Shown here one piece after another: positions 8,468-16,933 of a stretch of 64,000 bases of DNA. The stretch comes from Bacillota bacterium. GTDB taxonomy: Bacteria; Bacillota; UBA4882; UBA8346. Numbering within the stretch: the stretch's first letter is position 1; every line of letters begins with the position of its first letter. The position numbers and the translations under genes are program-made. The stretch spans positions 49,487 through 113,486 of the forward strand of contig JAEVYU010000016.1 in NCBI GenBank assembly GCA_023392595.1, written 5' to 3'. The notes beneath the pieces are model-generated. The model saw nothing but the letters and a program-made list of their open reading frames with translations. It was not told the DNA's origin and made no database searches.

Positions 8468-9349
8468 CTAACGGTAACGATTATCCCATAATTTCTTGAT
8501 TTCCTGAAGTAATTCAATATATATTTGATAACGTAGTTCTGAAATATTCCCTGCCGCAACAGCCTGCTTAACTTGACAACCCGGTTCATTCAAATGAATG
8601 CAGGTATTAAATTTACATTTCCTTTGATAATCCCGAAAATCCGGAAAATGCTCCGCCAATTCCTCAGGTCTTATCTCATTTAAATCAATCTGTGAAAAAC
8701 CGGGTGTATCAGCAATATAACTGGTCTGATTCATCCTGAGTAACTGAACTTCCCGGGTCGTATGTTTTCCACGGCTGATTTTTTCACTAAGAGTACCGGT
8801 TCTCAGCATGAATCCAGGAGCCACCATATTGACCAAAGCAGTCTTACCCACTCCCGAAGGGCCGGCGAAAACGGTAATTTTACCCCGAAGGGCCTTACTC
8901 AAAGTCCGCTTCCCCGAATGCGTAAGAACGCTGGTACAGATTACCTGATAACCAAAACCGCGGTAAGTCTCAGCCAAACCCTTCATCTTCGCTTTACTTA
9001 CCAAGTCAGATTTATTAAAAACAATCAGATGTGGGATTCCACTAGCTGAAGCCAAAACCAAAAACTTAGCAATCAGGACATCGCTAGGATCCGGGTTTTG
9101 ATGGGCGAAAATCAATACTATACAATTGATATTGGCAATATAAGGGCGTTTTAAGACGGACTCACGCGGTAATATTCCAGTGATAACGCCCTTATCCGTA
9201 CAAATATACTCGACTTTATCCCCTACAAGTAAATTATCAAAAGATAATTTTAATTTACCCCGTATTGAACATTCAATAGGCTGCCCGCCTTCTACAGGTT
9301 CCACATAATAGAAACCGGCAATAGCCCGTACCACTCTTCCGATTGCCAC
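8468..9349 (-). CDS. rsgA: Small ribosomal subunit biogenesis GTPase RsgA
   Basis: A circularly permuted GTPase that checks maturation of the 30S subunit decoding centre. The 293 residues contain an N-terminal OB fold, the G4 motif NKSD at 112-115 ahead of G1 GPSGVGKT at 163-170, the G3 motif DTPG in ADTPGFSQ, and a C-terminal zinc knuckle (CKFNTCIHLNEPGC). The start is GTG with GAGGGC upstream. It sits between prkC and rpe in the conserved Firmicute order; in Bacillus the PASTA kinase is known to phosphorylate this GTPase. Confidence 0.97.
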   Translation of the reverse strand: MAIGRVVRAIAGFYYVEPVEGGQPIECSIRGKLKLSFDNLLVGDKVEYICTDKGVITGILPRESVLKRPYIANINCIVLIFAHQNPDPSDVLIAKFLVLASASGIPHLIVFNKSDLVSKAKMKGLAETYRGFGYQVICTSVLTHSGKRTLSKALRGKITVFAGPSGVGKTALVNMVAPGFMLRTGTLSEKISRGKHTTREVQLLRMNQTSYIADTPGFSQIDLNEIRPEELAEHFPDFRDYQRKCKFNTCIHLNEPGCQVKQAVAAGNISELRYQIYIELLQEIKKLWDNRYR

Positions 9350-9422
9350 ACCGACTGCCCTCGCTTTTATAGATTATTCCAAACGTAAGCATGAATATTT
9401 TCCATTATTTTATGCTTACCAA

Positions 9423-11051
9423 TCAATGAGGCGGTCCCGAACTAACAATAAAGTTCATCGCAGTTCCCAATGGAACTTTATCATAAGGAACCGGTCTTTG
9501 ATCGACAACTACCCCTTCAGAATAAATATTGCTAGATGTAGCTGTAGCCTGATTGTATACCAGTCCAAGGGAACCCAGCTCCGCTCGAACCTCCGATAAA
9601 GGGCGGCCGATAAAATTAGGAACCTGGACCATGTTTCCTGCTGTCGAATTAATGGTAACCGATACACTTGCGCCCCACTCAATCGTGGTGTTCTCAGCAG
9701 GAAGTTGGCGAACCACGGTTCCTTCGGGACTTCCCTGAACCGAAGCGCTAAGAATATCACCGATTTTAAGGCCTACTTCTTCTAAAGCCAATTGAGCTTC
9801 AACCTGTGTCTTTCCAATTAAATCCGGAACCCGGACCAGTTGGGTTCCCCGACTGACTACCACTTCAACCTGGCTTTGAATTCTTTTTTCTGTCCCCGGT
9901 GATGGTTTTTGGGAAATAATCGTCCCCAGTGGAAAATTCGAATTAAAAAGCCGATTGACCACTTTAAGTTCCAATTTAACCTGAGAAAGTTCTGTTTTAG
10001 CTTTATTGACATCTTGTCCAATCAGATTGGGAACAGGAACCACCGCTCTTGGAGGGACGAAAAAATCGAAAAAATACAGAAAAACAAAAAATAAAACAAA
10101 TAATCCCCCTATCCCCAGTACAAACCAAAGTAACCAATTGGGGTGTTCTTTCGGATGACTATGGTCAGGCGCTGTTCGATGCCACACTTGAGTCGGCAAA
10201 TCAACCTCATTAAATAGACTTGATTCCCGGGTACTGATGGAATTAACCTGTACAATATCTTTCATCATTGCCAGAGCCGAAGGGTAACGCTTTTCGATCT
10301 CGCTAGCCATTGCTTTCTCAAGAATTAACGAGATGGACTGCGGAATATCCGTTCGAATTTTCTCTGCCAGTAAATAATTTTCCTGAATATGTTTTAAGGC
10401 AATCGAAACTGTGGTATCACCTTGAAAAGGCACAACCCCGGTAAGCATTTCATAAAGAACACATCCAAGCGAATATAAATCGGATTGGGGACCGACAATT
10501 CCACCCTTGGCTTGCTCAGGCGAAGAATACTGGATCGATCCCACAACCACTCCGGTTTGAGTAAAAGAACTGGCACTAATGGCTCTGGCAATACCAAAAT
10601 CGGTAACTTTGACCTGACCGTCCGGAGTTATCAAAATATTATGGGGTTTTATATCACGGTGTACAATATTGCGCTGGTGCGCATGATGAAGGGCTGCTCC
10701 TATTTGCTTTGTAATATCAAGGGCCCGCTCAAAGGATAAAGGAGCTTCACTCCGAATAATGTTTTTTAAATTATCACCAGGGATATATTCCATTACGATA
10801 TAGTCTATTCCATCTTCTTGTCCTACATCGTAAATACCGACAATATTTGGATGAGATAAACTGGCTGCGGCCCTAGCCTCACGCCGAAAACGTTCAACAA
10901 ATTCAACGTCGCTGGCATATTGGGGGCGCAAAATCTTAATCGCTACTGTACGGCATAATAAAGAACACTCTGCTTTATATACTAAAGCCATACCGCCTTC
11001 GCCGATTAATTCCTGCAGGTGGTAGCGGTTACCCAATATTTTGCCGGTCAC
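9423..11051 (-). CDS. prkC: PASTA-domain Ser/Thr protein kinase PrkC
   Basis: A membrane Hanks-type kinase that senses muropeptides or lipid II. The kinase domain spans about 10-270 with Lys39 in VAIKI, HRDIKPHN at 131-138 and DFG at 151-153. A transmembrane helix covers about 306-330. Three extracellular PASTA repeats follow (about 338-403, 404-470 and 472-540), each beginning V-P-x-L/F-I-G. The GTG start has GAGGTG just upstream. It is preceded by its phosphatase (stp) and an FHA protein, which binds phosphothreonine. Known roles of the family are control of cell-wall growth, stationary-phase survival and spore germination. Confidence 0.96.
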   Translation of the reverse strand: MTGKILGNRYHLQELIGEGGMALVYKAECSLLCRTVAIKILRPQYASDVEFVERFRREARAAASLSHPNIVGIYDVGQEDGIDYIVMEYIPGDNLKNIIRSEAPLSFERALDITKQIGAALHHAHQRNIVHRDIKPHNILITPDGQVKVTDFGIARAISASSFTQTGVVVGSIQYSSPEQAKGGIVGPQSDLYSLGCVLYEMLTGVVPFQGDTTVSIALKHIQENYLLAEKIRTDIPQSISLILEKAMASEIEKRYPSALAMMKDIVQVNSISTRESSLFNEVDLPTQVWHRTAPDHSHPKEHPNWLLWFVLGIGGLFVLFFVFLYFFDFFVPPRAVVPVPNLIGQDVNKAKTELSQVKLELKVVNRLFNSNFPLGTIISQKPSPGTEKRIQSQVEVVVSRGTQLVRVPDLIGKTQVEAQLALEEVGLKIGDILSASVQGSPEGTVVRQLPAENTTIEWGASVSVTINSTAGNMVQVPNFIGRPLSEVRAELGSLGLVYNQATATSSNIYSEGVVVDQRPVPYDKVPLGTAMNFIVSSGPPH

Positions 11052-11207
11052 TTTTTCACCTCAATTCATGCCCATACGCCGATACTACGAACCACAGAAA
11101 AAATATGTTTCAACGCGAAAATAATTAACACTCTCATCAGCAATCTACGTTCAATCATTTAACATTTAAAGTAAAATTCGCCGTTTATATAACAAATCCT
11201 GCTATAT

Positions 11208-11900
11208 TTATACTTCGATAACAATTACCGAAATATTATCGGTTCCACCATCCTTATTAGCCTGTTCAACAAGCTGATCGGCGATGATCTGGGGTGCTTT
11301 CTCCGACATTAAAATTTCTTTAATAATTTTTTCATCAACAATACCGGTAAGGCCGTCGCTACATATCAAAAACTTATCGCCTGAGTGAGTTGTAAAGGAA
11401 TTAACTTCAAATTCCAAATGGCCTTCCGTACCAAGAGCCCTGGTCAAAACGTTTCTTTGCGGATGAATCTTGGCTTCTTCCTCGGTAATACTGCCATTTT
11501 TAATCAACTCGGCCACAAAAGAATGATCATCCGTTAATTGAACAAGATTCCCTTCGGTCAATTGATATATTCTACTGTCGCCCAGATGGGAAACAAAAGC
11601 CTGATCCGTTTTAAGTAATAAAATAGCGACTGTTGTGCCCATACCGGAAAAACTTTCATTTTTTGCCATTTCTTCTAAAATAGCAGAATTTGCGCTTAAA
11701 ACCGCCCTTCGAAGGCTTACCACCGGATCAGCGTCCATTTCAACAGCCAAAACTGTTTCCACTGCAATTGCACTAGCCACTTCTCCGGCTTGATGACCAC
11801 CCATCCCATCGGCGATTACAAATAAGGTGTCCCGATACCCAAAGGTATCTTCATTTTGTTCTCTAACTTTCCCTTTATCAGTTTTAGCGCCAACTTCCAT
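11208..11900 (-). CDS. stp: PP2C-family protein phosphatase Stp/PrpC
   Basis: A metal-dependent Ser/Thr phosphatase that reverses PrkC phosphorylation. The 230-residue PPM/PP2C domain has the metal-binding DGMGGHQAGE at 31-40, the central SHLGDSRIY, CSDGLTG and the terminal GGTDNISVIV, all with intact Asp ligands. Size is typical of bacterial Stp. The gene sits between the FHA protein and prkC; a 156-bp gap before prkC suggests prkC may have an extra promoter. Confidence 0.95.
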   Translation of the reverse strand: MEVGAKTDKGKVREQNEDTFGYRDTLFVIADGMGGHQAGEVASAIAVETVLAVEMDADPVVSLRRAVLSANSAILEEMAKNESFSGMGTTVAILLLKTDQAFVSHLGDSRIYQLTEGNLVQLTDDHSFVAELIKNGSITEEEAKIHPQRNVLTRALGTEGHLEFEVNSFTTHSGDKFLICSDGLTGIVDEKIIKEILMSEKAPQIIADQLVEQANKDGGTDNISVIVIEV

Positions 11901-11937
11901 AGCCTCACTCCCAATCTTTGTCCTTCAAGGTCCAGGG

Positions 11938-12435
11938 TCAGCCTTTTTCCAAGCTGACCTTGATCAACGTTTCCCCGATTTTAATGAGATCGCCGGAAGA
12001 TAGTGTTCTTTTTTTAATGACAACCGCCCCATTTACCCGGGTACCATTGGTACTTCCTAAATCCTCCAAAATTAGCCGTAGGCCTTTATGATAAATGATT
12101 GCATGAAAACGCGACGCCTTAGGATCCCTCAATAATATGGAATTTTCAGGATGTCGCCCCACGCGGATTTGTTGAGTAACAGCAATATATTCCCGTCCTT
12201 GATCGATACCTGAGAGTACTCTGAAAATCCAACGCGGTTCCTTCGTCAAAGGGCTTTCCCGTCTCAAGATTTTCGTTGTTCCCTGTTTATCTATATTTTC
12301 AATGAAAGAGTTTACCGTATTTTTTACTGAACGCCAGGTCAAAGTATGTTCACGAAAATCGTTTTGGGTAAATCGTCCTTTCCGCCAATCTTTTTTAACT
12401 TTTGTTACCTGAAATATTTTATCGATCCAGCTCAT
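11938..12435 (-). CDS. FHA-domain protein
   Basis: 165 residues. The C-terminal half (about 75-160) is a forkhead-associated domain that binds phosphothreonine: IRVGRHPENSILLRDPKASRFHAII followed by LEDLGSTNGTRVNG shows the conserved Gly-Arg, Ser-x-x-His and Asn-Gly residues. The N-terminal 70 residues are basic and unlike any domain I know. The start overlaps the 3' end of rlmN by 17 bp, with AAGGGTGG upstream of the ATG. Position next to stp and prkC makes it a likely reader of PrkC phosphorylation, which is inference. Confidence 0.85.
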   Translation of the reverse strand: MSWIDKIFQVTKVKKDWRKGRFTQNDFREHTLTWRSVKNTVNSFIENIDKQGTTKILRRESPLTKEPRWIFRVLSGIDQGREYIAVTQQIRVGRHPENSILLRDPKASRFHAIIYHKGLRLILEDLGSTNGTRVNGAVVIKKRTLSSGDLIKIGETLIKVSLEKG

Positions 12436-13492
12436 TGTTACTCCACCCTTTTCCCTGCAGTTGACCGCAGGCTGCCGCCAGATTGGTTCCTCTTTCTTTG
12501 CGAATTGTCACTTCAATATTGGCTTTCGTTAATTCCAAAACGAAATTACGAATTTGAGCCTGCCTGGATCGGCGTAAACCGCTTTTAGCGATAGGGTTCA
12601 ACGGTATTAAATTTACATGACACAGCGTTCCGGATAAAATTCGGATCAACTCTTGGACATCCTGCGGACGATCATTAACGCCATCAATCATTGTATATTC
12701 AAAAGTCACCCGTCTACCCGTAAGTTCAATATATTGACCAATAGCAGCCATTAATTGATCCAAAGGATATTGTCCGGCTACAGGCATCAATTGTTTTCTT
12801 AACTCATCGCTGGCTGCATGAAGAGAGATGGCCAAATTAACTTGAAGAGGCTCTCTCGCTAGCCTTAGAATGCCTGGAATAATTCCACAGGTTGAGATGG
12901 TAATATGCCGGGCGCCCATACCCATCCCCTTGGGATCATTAATGATTTTAATCGCCTTTAAGGTGGCGTCATAATTGATAAAAGGTTCACCCTGTCCCAT
13001 CACTACGATATTGTTAATTCTTTTCCCGCAAAGACGAGTCATTAAAAGAGGTTGATCAACAATTTCAGCTGAAGTCAGATTACGAACCAAACCGTTTTTT
13101 CCTGTGGCACAAAAGCTGCAATTCATGCCACAGCCAACCTGGGTGGAAATACAGACAGTTTGACGATCACTTTCAGGTATCAAAACACTCTCAATCGTGT
13201 TGCCATCTTCAAGTTTGAAAAGATACTTTATTGTACCGTCTTCATCTATGATTTGGTCTTTTGGCTTTAATGAATGGACTAAAATCTGCTGTTCACCAAA
13301 AAAGGAACGGAGCTTTTTGGGTAAATCGGTCATTTCTTCCCAATCCCAAGCTTGCTTTTGGTACATCCATGCGTACACTTGTTCTGCCCGATATTTTGGT
13401 AAATCGAATGAAGCAAAAAAATCTTGGACTTCCTGTAAGTATAGACCTTTAATATTCAACTTTTTTAACTGCCTCTCCAGGTTAAAAATCAA
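12419..13492 (-). CDS. rlmN: Dual-specificity 23S rRNA/tRNA methyltransferase RlmN
   Basis: A radical SAM enzyme that makes 2-methyladenosine at A2503 of 23S rRNA and A37 of some tRNAs. The [4Fe-4S] cysteines are C121, C125 and C128 (GCGMNCSFC). The GQGEPF-type motif VVMGQGEPFINYD follows. Downstream, AISLHAASDELR and the conserved Cys in the C-terminal region fit the family. The listed TTG start has no ribosome-binding site; a TTG at 13459 is preceded by GGAGAGG and gives a more usual N-terminus, so the true start may be there. It heads the FHA-stp-prkC-rsgA-rpe run. Confidence 0.96.
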   Translation of the reverse strand: MIFNLERQLKKLNIKGLYLQEVQDFFASFDLPKYRAEQVYAWMYQKQAWDWEEMTDLPKKLRSFFGEQQILVHSLKPKDQIIDEDGTIKYLFKLEDGNTIESVLIPESDRQTVCISTQVGCGMNCSFCATGKNGLVRNLTSAEIVDQPLLMTRLCGKRINNIVVMGQGEPFINYDATLKAIKIINDPKGMGMGARHITISTCGIIPGILRLAREPLQVNLAISLHAASDELRKQLMPVAGQYPLDQLMAAIGQYIELTGRRVTFEYTMIDGVNDRPQDVQELIRILSGTLCHVNLIPLNPIAKSGLRRSRQAQIRNFVLELTKANIEVTIRKERGTNLAAACGQLQGKGWSNNELDR

Positions 13493-13554
13493 AGCATTAT
13501 AATTCGCCTGAACAAAAATAATTGCAACTCTATCTGACCAAGATAATAATGAGA

Positions 13555-13614
13555 AAGATATACAATATATATAGAATTCAGGCTTCCAAGATGCAGTTAT
13601 ATACTGTATATCTT
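13555..13614. repeat. 60-bp AT-rich inverted repeat between spo0A and rlmN
   Basis: Two 17-bp arms, AAGATATACAATATATA (13555-13571) and its near-perfect complement (13598-13614, 16 of 17), flank a 26-bp loop that includes an EcoRI-like GAATTC. It follows the spo0A stop by 58 bp. It has no uridine tract, so it is a weak terminator at best. The arm core GATATACAATATATA also occurs inside the MITE-like element at 3250-3264. Confidence 0.55.
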
Positions 13615-13671
13615 AATGATATTGTAAAGGCTTTATCCAATCCCTTATAATGGACTCTTTAAAGTATTTCT

Positions 13672-14472
13672 TTACCCTGCTTTTTCCTCTAAACGTAATT
13701 TATCTGCTATTTTGGCGATAAATGACGCCGAAGTCGGAAAGCGGTTTTTTTGATTTTCAAATCCGAAAAAATCTTCCATAAAATCAGTATTGCCTCTTTC
13801 CCAACCGATTTCAATCGTATGCCGGATAGCCGATTCCACACCGCTGGCAGTGGATTGATACTTTTCGGCAATTCTCGGATAAAGATTCTTGGTGATGTTT
13901 CCTAAAACTTCTACTTCTTTGGTGGCAATGATAATTGCATCTCTCAAGTAAGCATATCCACGAAAATGGGCCGGTATTCCCATTTCATGAAATAATTTAC
14001 TAACCTCAAGCTCCAATTCATTGGTGGATTTTTCACGGCGAACCGGCATTGTATAAGTACCCCGTTCATCCTGTACCCGGCCCACCCGAATGGAATTGTT
14101 TTTATTTACCGTAAACTGACGGATTCTTTCGAATAAATTGTTGGCATCAAAAGGTTTTACCATATAATAAGTAGCACCAAGACCTGTCAGCCTCTGAATC
14201 ATCGCTTCTTGCTCAAATGCAGTAAGTACAATGACAATCGGCCTTTCGGGAAAATCGTTCAGTCTCTCTAACACCCCGATACCATCTAAATAAGGCATCG
14301 TGATGTCGAGTATCAGTACCTCGGGTTTGGTATTTTCCACCACTTTCAGAGCTTCAAGCCCATCAAAAGCCACACCTGCTAATTCCATATCATCCTGAAA
14401 ATCTATCAGTTCAGCTAAAGTATTGCATAATTCATGATTATTATCTGCGATAACAATCTTTACTTTTGGCAT
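13672..14472 (-). CDS. spo0A: Sporulation master regulator Spo0A
   Basis: The phosphorelay response regulator that commits cells to sporulation. The receiver domain spans 1-120 with acidic pocket D10 and phosphoacceptor D56 in LILDITMP, plus MVKPFD. The C-terminal DNA-binding domain (about 150-264) contains the diagnostic SKLFHEMGIPAHFRGYAYLR, ITKNLYPRIA and SGVESAIRHTIEIGWERGN stretches. Length (266) matches the Bacillus protein. It stands apart from spoIVB/recN, its usual neighbours. The start follows GGAGGGGG. A sigma-H-like promoter overlapped by a 0A box lies 35-60 bp upstream, which suggests positive autoregulation. Confidence 0.97.
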   Translation of the reverse strand: MPKVKIVIADNNHELCNTLAELIDFQDDMELAGVAFDGLEALKVVENTKPEVLILDITMPYLDGIGVLERLNDFPERPIVIVLTAFEQEAMIQRLTGLGATYYMVKPFDANNLFERIRQFTVNKNNSIRVGRVQDERGTYTMPVRREKSTNELELEVSKLFHEMGIPAHFRGYAYLRDAIIIATKEVEVLGNITKNLYPRIAEKYQSTASGVESAIRHTIEIGWERGNTDFMEDFFGFENQKNRFPTSASFIAKIADKLRLEEKAG

Positions 14473-14506
14473 GTTGCCCCCTCCTTAAGAAAAAGTGCTT
14501 TAATCA

Positions 14507-14533
14507 TTTCGACAGGAGAACGGCAATTCCTCT
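14507..14533 (-). promoter_or_regulatory. Sigma-H-type promoter with overlapping 0A box upstream of spo0A
   Basis: On the minus strand AGAGGAATT (14533-14525) matches the sigma-H -35 consensus RnAGGAWWW. After 11 bp GTCGAAA (14513-14507) matches RnnGAAT at all but the last base. The core TGTCGAA (14514-14508) fits the Spo0A-P binding site TGNCGAA. The Bacillus spo0A Ps promoter has the same combination. The match is by eye. Confidence 0.55.
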
Positions 14534-14626
14534 TCTGTAAACTAGACGTTCAATTCTGGAAACCCAATTAACGTAGCAGTTAGGAAGGGTAATTTTTTTT
14601 TATATCAATTTTGTTATTTTCTAATA

Positions 14627-15163
14627 TTATCCAACCATTTTTTGATAATTTCTTTGGTACCAGATCCCTTTTATTTCCATTAATATAATGTCCTTCCAAT
14701 CTTGTTCGGTTCGGTGCAAAAGGCCGACAGGCCGAAATCCGTTTTTGAGATAACAGTTGATGGCCCGTTGGTTAAAATCATAAACCCGCAAATAAACCCG
14801 GGAAAAGTTCTTTGCCTGAAAAATATAATTCAAAACCAAACTCACGGCCTCGCTTCCAAATCCCCGACCCCAAAATTCCTTCTCGCCGATTCGAATCCGC
14901 AGTTCCGTTTCACGTTTACTCCAGCAAATATGGTCCAATTCCATATCCCCGATTAAACATCCATCCAAAGTTTCAATCGCAAAAATTTGATAATGGCGAT
15001 CCGGAACATTTTCAAGATACCAACGTTCTAGTTGAAAAAGATTATCAGGTAGCGTACAATCGACAAAATTTTGCAATTCTTCATCAATGTTCCATCCAAC
15101 CATTTTCGATAAGTCGCTTTTTTGCAGTGGACGCAACCGAATGTTTTTCCCGATCAGTTCCAT
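14627..15163 (-). CDS. GNAT-family N-acetyltransferase (RimJ/RimL type)
   Basis: 178 residues with the acetyl-CoA fold of RimJ/RimL-like transferases: the N-terminus IRLRPLQKSDLSKMVGW, the core strand LIGDMELDHI, the pyrophosphate-binding turn RIGEKEFWGRGFGSEAVSLVL (Arg/Gly-x-Gly-x-Gly/Ala), and RVYDFNQRAINCYLKNGF, the usual C-terminal signature. The acceptor could be a ribosomal protein N-terminus or a small molecule and cannot be decided here. It is a single gene upstream of spo0A. Confidence 0.85.
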   Translation of the reverse strand: MELIGKNIRLRPLQKSDLSKMVGWNIDEELQNFVDCTLPDNLFQLERWYLENVPDRHYQIFAIETLDGCLIGDMELDHICWSKRETELRIRIGEKEFWGRGFGSEAVSLVLNYIFQAKNFSRVYLRVYDFNQRAINCYLKNGFRPVGLLHRTEQDWKDIILMEIKGIWYQRNYQKMVG

Positions 15164-15379
15164 GATATCCCTCCTGAATAATTCAGTACAATTTTAATTG
15201 AAGAAAGCGGCAACTTTTGCTGAAATATCGGTTTTGGGTTATTACGGAACTAATTTTCTGGTTTTATAGCCTTTTTCCTTTAAGCAATTATAGCCAAGTC
15301 ATTCCCTTTAATGGAAAGTAGTCAAAATCCCATTCTTTAGGTTACATAATCGATGGTTATTTATTTTTTATGTATAAGG

Positions 15380-16165
15380 TTAACTTTCCATGAGCCTCCG
15401 TATTCTTCGAATCGAGGTGGTAACGCCCGTATCATCTACCTCAAGAATAACCCCGTTGAATTCAATCGGCCCACTGGCAACTTCAAAGCGGGCTGGTAAA
15501 TGAGTTATAAATTTTTTGACCACTATCTCCGGGTCAATTCCAAGTACTGAATTGAAAGGGCCCGTCATTCCCACATCAGTGATATAACCGGTTCCTTTGG
15601 GAAGTATTCGTTCATCAGCAGTCGTAATATGAGTATGAGTGCCAAGAACTGCTGTTGCTTCTCCGTCCAAATACCATCCAAGGGCCACTTTTTCCGAGGT
15701 AGCCTCGGCATGAAAGTCGATAATAATAATATTGGTCTTCTTCTTAATCTCCGTTATGCACTCATGAGCTGTTTGAAAAGGACAAGCCAGAGCCTCCAAA
15801 AACACCTGGCCCAGGATATTGACAACGCCTACCCGTACACCTTTTGGGGTTTCTGCAATATAATAACCTTCTCCGGGAGTTCCGCCCGGATAGTTAGCCG
15901 GCCTGATAAGACGCCTTTCGCGTTCCAAAACCTGATAAATTTCTTTATTGTCCCAGGTATGATTGCCCATCGTAATCACGTCGACCCCGGCGGTAAGAAG
16001 TTCTTGACAGACTTCCCGGTTAATTCCAAATCCTCCGGCGGAATTTTCTCCATTGGCAATAACAAGGTCGATATTTTCGGAACGAATCAGCTCCGGTAAG
16101 TATGTTTTCACCACTCTGCGGCCGGGTCGGCCCTCGATATCCCCAATAAAAAGTATTTTTACCAA
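15380..16165 (-). CDS. ymdB: YmdB-type metallophosphoesterase (2',3'-cyclic nucleotide phosphodiesterase)
   Basis: A 261-residue calcineurin-like phosphoesterase of the TIGR00282 group. Metal ligands are in LFIGDIEGRPGRR, IANGENSAGGFG, MGNHTWDN, DFHAEATSEK and LGTHTHITTAD. The Bacillus homolog hydrolyses 2',3'-cAMP and affects biofilm and motility choice; it is encoded next to rny there too. Here one gene and a terminator-like hairpin separate it from rny. Confidence 0.93.
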   Translation of the reverse strand: MVKILFIGDIEGRPGRRVVKTYLPELIRSENIDLVIANGENSAGGFGINREVCQELLTAGVDVITMGNHTWDNKEIYQVLERERRLIRPANYPGGTPGEGYYIAETPKGVRVGVVNILGQVFLEALACPFQTAHECITEIKKKTNIIIIDFHAEATSEKVALGWYLDGEATAVLGTHTHITTADERILPKGTGYITDVGMTGPFNSVLGIDPEIVVKKFITHLPARFEVASGPIEFNGVILEVDDTGVTTSIRRIRRLMES

Positions 16166-16233
16166 AATGACCTCCTACTTTGATTGGTGGGATTTTTCAA
16201 CCAAAAACTAAATCCCGAATGTAACCAAGCTTT

Positions 16234-16269
16234 AAGAAAAGCAGGACCATTGAAATAATCAATGGTCCT
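16234..16269 (-). terminator. Terminator-like hairpin after the rny-distal gene
   Basis: A perfect 11-bp stem AGGACCATTGA/TCAATGGTCCT (16243-16253 and 16259-16269) with a 5-nt loop. On the minus strand it is followed by GCTTTTCTT, an imperfect uridine tract. It lies 24 bp past the stop of the unrecognised gene at 16293 and just before ymdB. Confidence 0.65.
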
Positions 16270-16292
16270 AGATATTAAATCTACGCTAAATA

Positions 16293-16829
16293 TTATTTGT
16301 GCAAATTCGCCCGATTAAATACCAGCACCCGTCCTTCTTCCCGGAAACCAATTAAGCGTTTTTCCTGCCGCGAATCTTTTAAATCCTCCAGCATATGCTC
16401 AATCATTTCTTCTTGAAGAACCGTATCCTCTTCTTGCAGAGAGTCCTCTTGATCCAGCATTAAATGCTCTTCGAAAAACTGGTGGATTACACCTGTAATA
16501 AGCGCTATTTCCTCTTGAGAAAGGGTTTCGATATCGCGGACAATTTCCAAAAATGTCAAATTATCATATTCGGTATGATTAATTTCGATAATGCCGGATT
16601 CCCTTTCTTGCAGCATAGTCATATTATTCAAACTCAGTAACAGCTGTTCTCTAAAGGGCTCAAGCTCCTCATCGGTAAATGATTTAACCAGCACAAATGA
16701 AAACAGCAATGTTTTCTGTTCCGGATCGAAACGAACCGATCCGATCTCAGGATACCTCACAAGCAAAAATGCGATCAAGCTCATCGAGTTAGAGAAGGAT
16801 TCTCCCTCTTTCCAGAAGATGCCTTTCAT
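16293..16829 (-). CDS. Acidic protein of unknown function between rny and ymdB
   Basis: 178 residues from the ATG at 16829, which is preceded by GAAGGGGGAGGAATC; a frame continuing to 16859 lacks a better site. I do not recognise the family. The N-terminal 90 residues look like a mixed alpha/beta domain (SVRFDPEQKTLLFSFVL is a strand pair), while residues 110-165 are strongly acidic (DQEDSLQEEDTVLQEEM) and likely helical. No membrane segment is present. Position between RNase Y and YmdB, two RNA-processing proteins, suggests a linked role, but that is only context. Confidence 0.7.
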   Translation of the reverse strand: MKGIFWKEGESFSNSMSLIAFLLVRYPEIGSVRFDPEQKTLLFSFVLVKSFTDEELEPFREQLLLSLNNMTMLQERESGIIEINHTEYDNLTFLEIVRDIETLSQEEIALITGVIHQFFEEHLMLDQEDSLQEEDTVLQEEMIEHMLEDLKDSRQEKRLIGFREEGRVLVFNRANLHK

Positions 16830-16933
16830 GATTCCTCCCCCTTCCAGAAGAGATAACACTTTTATTGTTATTATTATAGTAAACTCTTCATCCGGCGTGC
16901 TAAGGAATTGTCATAATCTGCACGTCAGTTCGA

